Below, piece after piece: positions 60,481-64,000 of a DNA stretch of 64,000 nt (position 1 is the first letter of the stretch; each line of letters opens with the position of its first letter). This DNA comes from Oceanobacillus neutriphilus (GTDB lineage: Bacteria; Bacillota; Bacilli; Bacillales; Amphibacillaceae). Location of the stretch: contig NZ_BMLW01000013.1 of NCBI RefSeq assembly GCF_014645515.1, positions 62,001 through 126,000 on the forward strand. The letters are read 5' to 3'. The translations under genes were made by a program, and so were the position numbers. The notes beneath the pieces are model-generated. The model did no database searches and had not been told where the DNA came from. It saw only the letters and a program-made list of their open reading frames with translations.

Positions 60481-60532
60481 GAAAATCTAAAGCTATCATG
60501 ATTAACTATTAAAATAAGCTTTAGATTTTCTT
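60481..60532. terminator. Bidirectional terminator
   Basis: GAAAATCTAAAGCT pairs with AGCTTTAGATTTTC across an AT-rich loop. It ends the universal stress gene on the minus strand. Confidence 0.8.
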
Positions 60533-60544
60533 CTCCTTCTTAAT

Positions 60545-60979
60545 TTATTTGACAACCAGCACTTTACACTGCGCCTGATGAACAATTTGGCTGCTGACGC
60601 TACCCAGGAAGAATCTTCCTACTCCTCCCAGCCCCCGGCTGCCTAGAACAATTAATTCTACTTCATTTTCTTTTGCATAATCAATTAGTTGTGAAGCTGG
60701 ATTACGGAAGGTATAATCCATCAGAATATCTGTTTTACACTTAATCCCCGTTTCCTCCAGCTCCTCACGAAAACTTTCAATAGCTGGACGGGCTTCTTCA
60801 GCCAAATCGTTCATAAAACTGCGGGCAAGAGCCACATTTACAGTTGGTCCGCCATTTGAAATAACAGTTACGACATGCAGGACAGCTTTCTCTGCAAGCT
60901 CAACCTGTTTTTTTGCTTCTTCTACTGCTTTTCTGCTAAGGTCGGATCCGTCATAAGCTACTAAAATATTAAAACTCAT
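60545..60979 (-). CDS. Universal stress protein (UspA family)
   Basis: 144 residues from the ATG at 60979, after GGGGAGG. The ATP-binding pattern is complete: ILVAYDGSDLSRKA at the N terminus and IVLGSRGLGGVGRFFLGSVS-type G-2X-G-9X-G(S/T) near residue 110-130. USPs bind ATP or AMP and dimerise; their role in stress survival is general. Monocistronic. Confidence 0.92.
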   Translation of the reverse strand: MSFNILVAYDGSDLSRKAVEEAKKQVELAEKAVLHVVTVISNGGPTVNVALARSFMNDLAEEARPAIESFREELEETGIKCKTDILMDYTFRNPASQLIDYAKENEVELIVLGSRGLGGVGRFFLGSVSSQIVHQAQCKVLVVK

Positions 60980-61076
60980 TACTATTCCTCCCCAATTCAT
61001 ATTTTCTTCCTATTTATATCGTAACATATCCCTTTAAAAACGTTTACAGATTTATAATAATGTTGAAAAGGCGCCA

Positions 61077-61865
61077 TTATTTAATGGAATGATAATGAAC
61101 CTCTTCTCCATTGATACTGCTTATATAGGAAAAGCCGGCATCTGTCAGTATTTCCTTTGCTTCCTTAAAATGAGCAGCAATTTCTTCCGGCCGGTGCGCA
61201 TCAGATCCCAATGTGATAATCTCTCCGCCAAGCTCACGATATATCCGCAATATATTTTTACTTGGCAGCGGAGCATCCATGCCATATTTATAGCCGGATG
61301 TGTTTAACTCAATTCCTTTGCCCTCCGAGATAACTAATTTTAATATTTCTTCTATAATATCTGTCGGCAAATGCTCCAGTCCCCCGGATGCGTATCTGCT
61401 GACCAAATCAAGATGGCCCAGTATATGATAGTTTTTAAAATTCTTTAAGCACGCATAGTATTCTTCAAAATAAACACGGTATGCTTCATCGATGGTTCTA
61501 TCCTCAAAAAATTCACCTGAGTGTAAATCCTGTCCATTCGTTGCATGCATAGAACAAATGATAAATTCTGGCTTCAATTGGTCAATAAATTCGGACGTCT
61601 CCTTAAGCACATGCGGTTGTATGCCAACTTCAATCCCTTTACGTATTTGAATTTTATCTTGATATTTCTCCCGTAAACCTTCTAATTTTTTTTGATAAGC
61701 TTCCGGATCAAAACTGAAATCCCATTCCTCATCCGGATAGTCCACATCTAAATGCTCGGTAAATGCAATTTCTTTAAGCCCCTTTTTAATCGCTTCCTGA
61801 ATCATATCCTCCATTGGTGCATCACAATCTGCAGAGAAGCTTGAGTGCATATGAAAATCATACAT
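61077..61865 (-). CDS. Histidinol-phosphatase HisJ (PHP family)
   Basis: 262 residues from the ATG at 61865, ten bases after AAAGGAG. PHP metal-binding motifs HMHSSFSADC (about 5-14), FTEHLD (about 37), CSMHATNG, GHLDLVSRY and GSDAHRPEEI (about 225) are intact. It dephosphorylates histidinol phosphate, the penultimate step of histidine synthesis. It is divergent from the hisZGD operon, with which it shares a 113-bp promoter region. Confidence 0.93.
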   Translation of the reverse strand: MYDFHMHSSFSADCDAPMEDMIQEAIKKGLKEIAFTEHLDVDYPDEEWDFSFDPEAYQKKLEGLREKYQDKIQIRKGIEVGIQPHVLKETSEFIDQLKPEFIICSMHATNGQDLHSGEFFEDRTIDEAYRVYFEEYYACLKNFKNYHILGHLDLVSRYASGGLEHLPTDIIEEILKLVISEGKGIELNTSGYKYGMDAPLPSKNILRIYRELGGEIITLGSDAHRPEEIAAHFKEAKEILTDAGFSYISSINGEEVHYHSIK

Positions 61866-61884
61866 AAAAGTTGAACTCCTTTCA

Positions 61885-61913
61885 TTGACTTTTTTTCTGA
61901 ACATTATTATAAT
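61885..61913 (+). promoter_or_regulatory. Sigma-A promoter of the histidine operon
   Basis: -35 TTGACT (61885-61890), 17-bp spacer, consensus -10 TATAAT (61908-61913). The leader to hisZ is only about 60 nt, too short for a T-box. Confidence 0.8.
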
Positions 61914-61978
61914 ACTAAATAACTTTAATTAGATAAAGCACTAAATTAATAAAGCGTTTAAAATAGAAGGAGAATTTT

Positions 61979-63190
61979 ATGAGAAATAAACAATTGCTTC
62001 ATTCCATGTTCTACCCGAAACAATACGCTAAAAAACGTCATGTTATCCATAAATTAACCAACCGGTTCACAAAATTCGGTTATCAGCAGGTGGAGACACC
62101 TGTTTTTGAGGATTATGATTTATATAATGATGTCCAGGGGACGGTTAATACAGCTGACATGCTAAAGCTGATTGATCCATCTGGAAAAGTGCTTGTTCTG
62201 CGTCCTGATGCAACCATCCCAATTGCCAGACACTATACCCGCCTGCAGGAGAAGGTGGCATCAGGCCGTCTGTCTTATGTGCTTGATATTTTTCGTTCTA
62301 CTTTAGAGGAGCGTTCCCGCACCCAGGCAGGCGTAGAGCTGTTCGAAGAACGCACACCTGAAGCGGATGCTGAACTGATTGCATTAGCTGTTACAAGTTT
62401 AAAAGAATTAGAAATTCCTTCTTTTAAAATAGAAATTGGCCATGCGACTTTTTATAAAGAATTATTAAGAGAAGCCAATCTTAACGCTATGCAGCAGAAA
62501 CAGCTGGATCAATATATTCAATCCAAAAACATCTCTGAAATTGTTCCTTTTTTAAAAGACCTGGATTTAGATGCTTCTTTAATCGAGAAGCTTCGAAAAA
62601 TTCCTATGCTGTACGGCGATGCAAGTCTGGTTATCGATGAAGCAGAGAATATTATCACAACAGACCGCATGCGTGAAGAGCTCGACTATCTGTCAAAAGT
62701 GTATCAGCTTCTTAAAGACTATCAGGTTGATTCTTACATTTCAATTAACCTTGGACTGATTAACCATATGAATTATTATTCCGGGATTATATTTCAGGGA
62801 TTTGCAGAAGGTCTGGGGCAGCCAATTATGATGGGAGGACGCTACGATTATCTGAGCCGCTCCTTTTACCGGGAAATGCCCGCCATCGGCTTTGCCTTTG
62901 AGGTGGATTTACTGGTTGACTTACTCTCCGGTGATTTTACAGAAGAAGAGATTATCGAGCTTCGTTATGAAGCTTCTGAACGCCGGCGTGCATTTCAGCT
63001 TGCTGAAGCATTAAGGACAGCAAATTATACAGTCATTTCCAAATCTGCTAAAGAGGACGAGGAACTCTCTGATTCACCGGGAATATTCGTAAATATTGAA
63101 AAATTAGTATATAGTAAACAAAAAGAACAAAGGGAATTTAAAACAGAACAGGAATTACTAGATTGGTATTTAAGAAAGGACGTTGAATAA
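61979..63190 (+). CDS. ATP phosphoribosyltransferase regulatory subunit HisZ
   Basis: 403 residues. It is a histidyl-tRNA synthetase-like protein without tRNA function: class II core with PVFEDYDLY near residue 40, RPDATIPIARHYTRL (about 80) and MMGGRYDYLSRSFYREMPAIGFAFEVD (in parts, about 283-309). HisZ joins short-form HisG to give the active, histidine-inhibited enzyme. GAAGGAGAA precedes the ATG. Its stop shares a base with the hisG start (TAATG). Confidence 0.93.
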   Translation: MRNKQLLHSMFYPKQYAKKRHVIHKLTNRFTKFGYQQVETPVFEDYDLYNDVQGTVNTADMLKLIDPSGKVLVLRPDATIPIARHYTRLQEKVASGRLSYVLDIFRSTLEERSRTQAGVELFEERTPEADAELIALAVTSLKELEIPSFKIEIGHATFYKELLREANLNAMQQKQLDQYIQSKNISEIVPFLKDLDLDASLIEKLRKIPMLYGDASLVIDEAENIITTDRMREELDYLSKVYQLLKDYQVDSYISINLGLINHMNYYSGIIFQGFAEGLGQPIMMGGRYDYLSRSFYREMPAIGFAFEVDLLVDLLSGDFTEEEIIELRYEASERRRAFQLAEALRTANYTVISKSAKEDEELSDSPGIFVNIEKLVYSKQKEQREFKTEQELLDWYLRKDVE

Positions 63191-63840
63191 TGCAGCCCGT
63201 AACAATCGCTTTAGCAAAAGGACGTCCTGCTAAGCAATCCATTGATTTATTAGAAGCAGCAGGAATCCATTTCGAAGATTTTCATGAAAAAACACGTAAG
63301 CTTGTTTTTTTCAATAAAGATAAAACATTACGATTAATATTTTTAAAAGGGATGGATGTCCCTATTTATGTAGAAAAAGGTGCTGCCGATATCGGTATTG
63401 TCGGCAGAGATAATATCATCGAAACAGAGGCGGATGTTTACGAAATCCTTGATTTAGGGATTGGGAAATGTAAATTCTCTGTCGCCGGGAAAAAAGGTGT
63501 CTCTCTTCCTGATAATCAATCTTTAACGATTGGCACCAAATATCCGAATATCGCTAAAAACTTTTTTGACAAGCGCAATCAGACGATTGAAACCGTGCAT
63601 CTCAATGGCTCTGTTGAACTGGCGCCATTAATTGGTCTGGCGGATTACATCGTTGACATTGTTGAGACAGGAAATACGCTGCATGAAAATGGATTGGAAA
63701 TATTAGCAGATATCGAAACTATCAGCACGAAATTCATTGTGAATAAAGCCAGCTTTGTAACACGGTCAAAAGAAATTCAGGATGTACTAAAAAAATTGGA
63801 ACAGGTTGTGAGTGAGGAAAATGCAAATTCTCCGTTATGA
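63190..63840 (+). CDS. ATP phosphoribosyltransferase catalytic subunit HisG (short form)
   Basis: 216 residues, the length of the short form that lacks the C-terminal regulatory domain and so needs HisZ. The opening IALAKGRPAKQSIDLLEAAGI, GAADIGIVGRDNIIE (about 60-74) and the PRPP-binding ADYIVDIVETGNTLHENGL (about 152-170) are typical. It catalyses the first step of histidine synthesis. It overlaps the hisD start by 20 bp. Confidence 0.96.
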   Translation: MQPVTIALAKGRPAKQSIDLLEAAGIHFEDFHEKTRKLVFFNKDKTLRLIFLKGMDVPIYVEKGAADIGIVGRDNIIETEADVYEILDLGIGKCKFSVAGKKGVSLPDNQSLTIGTKYPNIAKNFFDKRNQTIETVHLNGSVELAPLIGLADYIVDIVETGNTLHENGLEILADIETISTKFIVNKASFVTRSKEIQDVLKKLEQVVSEENANSPL

Positions 63841-64000
63841 AACATATAAACAAAATGTAGCAAATACAGAAAAAGCAACGCAGACGATACAGCAAAATTT
63901 AGATGAGCAGGTTTTGGACATTATCCGTGCTGTGCAAAAGCGTGGCGATGAAGCAGCACTTGTATATACTAAGAAATTTGATAAGGCTGATGTCACCTCA
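63821..64000 (+). CDS. Histidinol dehydrogenase HisD (partial, runs off the window)
   Basis: The first 60 codons of hisD from an ATG at 63821 inside the hisG end; GTGAGTGAGGA provides the ribosome site. The sequence reads QILRYETYKQN...LDIIRAVQKRGDEALVYTKKFDKAD-like (seen as AALVYTKKFDKA), the normal HisD N terminus. It oxidises histidinol to histidine. The gene is cut by the right edge, and the remaining his genes probably follow. Confidence 0.85.
   Translation, partial: MQILRYETYKQNVANTEKATQTIQQNLDEQVLDIIRAVQKRGDEAALVYTKKFDKADVTS

Noticed and set aside
61914-61978. T-box or attenuator ahead of hisZ
   Set aside because: The leader is only about 60 nt after the -10 box and shows no T-box core.

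Overview
The window looks like a chromosomal segment of an endospore-forming, low-GC, halotolerant Bacillaceae. Oceanobacillus, Virgibacillus or Ornithinibacillus relatives fit best. Support comes from Bacillus-type gene neighbourhoods (ykoGHIJ, cssRS-htrB, yhgDE, ywnAB, hisZGD), spore genes (YteA, two Coat_X proteins), an ectoine/hydroxyectoine uptake system, strong AGGAGG ribosome sites, AT-rich spacers and many bidirectional U-tail terminators. No rRNA, tRNA or CRISPR array was seen. Genus assignment is inference.

Layout. 1-657: non-coding, with nested hairpins. 0.66-3.3 kb: DMT exporter, DegV protein, carboxylesterase. 3.5-4.2 kb: a cysteine-less glutaredoxin-like protein and a YppG-like protein. 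4.4-8.3 kb: a two-component system (YkoG/YkoH type) with its two PepSY genes. 8.4-10.1 kb: thioredoxin, DUF368 transporter, a small membrane protein. 10.3-18.2 kb: DDAH-like hydrolase, malate:quinone oxidoreductase, an apparently frameshifted lipoprotein, and a divergent TetR/YhgE pair; two of these genes follow a shared tandem hairpin repeat. 18.5-24.6 kb: CidAB/LrgAB pair, ArsR-MFS operon, TypA. 24.7-28.3 kb: CssRS and the divergent HtrB protease. 28.6-33.6 kb: zinc-ribbon membrane protein, YteA, YkwC, cold-shock protein, spore coat genes. 33.8-39.6 kb: TrhO, acetyltransferase, glutathione peroxidase, and an amino-acid ABC transporter operon with an M20 hydrolase. 39.9-43.7 kb: T-box-controlled proS, DUF456, PlsY-like acyltransferase, M15 peptidase. 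43.8-48.3 kb: accessory genes including a CatB/Vat-like acetyltransferase behind a leader peptide. 48.6-52.3 kb: ehuBCDA, interrupted by a 475-bp element with terminal inverted repeats and a 5-bp target duplication. 52.4-56.9 kb: preQ1-riboswitch queF operon, murB, DUF915 hydrolase, ZinT lipoprotein behind two Zur-like boxes. 57.3-60.1 kb: ywnA/ywnB and a DHA2-type exporter. 60.2-64 kb: a dispersed repeat, universal stress protein, HisJ, and the start of the histidine operon (hisZ, hisG, partial hisD).

The most interesting non-coding signals are: (i) a 34-nt tandem hairpin family at 10.35-10.45 kb and 14.92-14.99 kb, with compensatory stem changes and a constant loop; (ii) a probable leader-peptide attenuator at 45.45-45.55 kb; (iii) the MITE-like element that splits ehuB from ehuC; (iv) a dispersed nested-hairpin repeat (18.4, 49.8 and 60.2 kb) whose outer and inner stems differ between copies but stay paired; and (v) matching response-regulator-like direct repeats ahead of both PepSY genes. 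All calls were read by eye; no database search or folding program was run.
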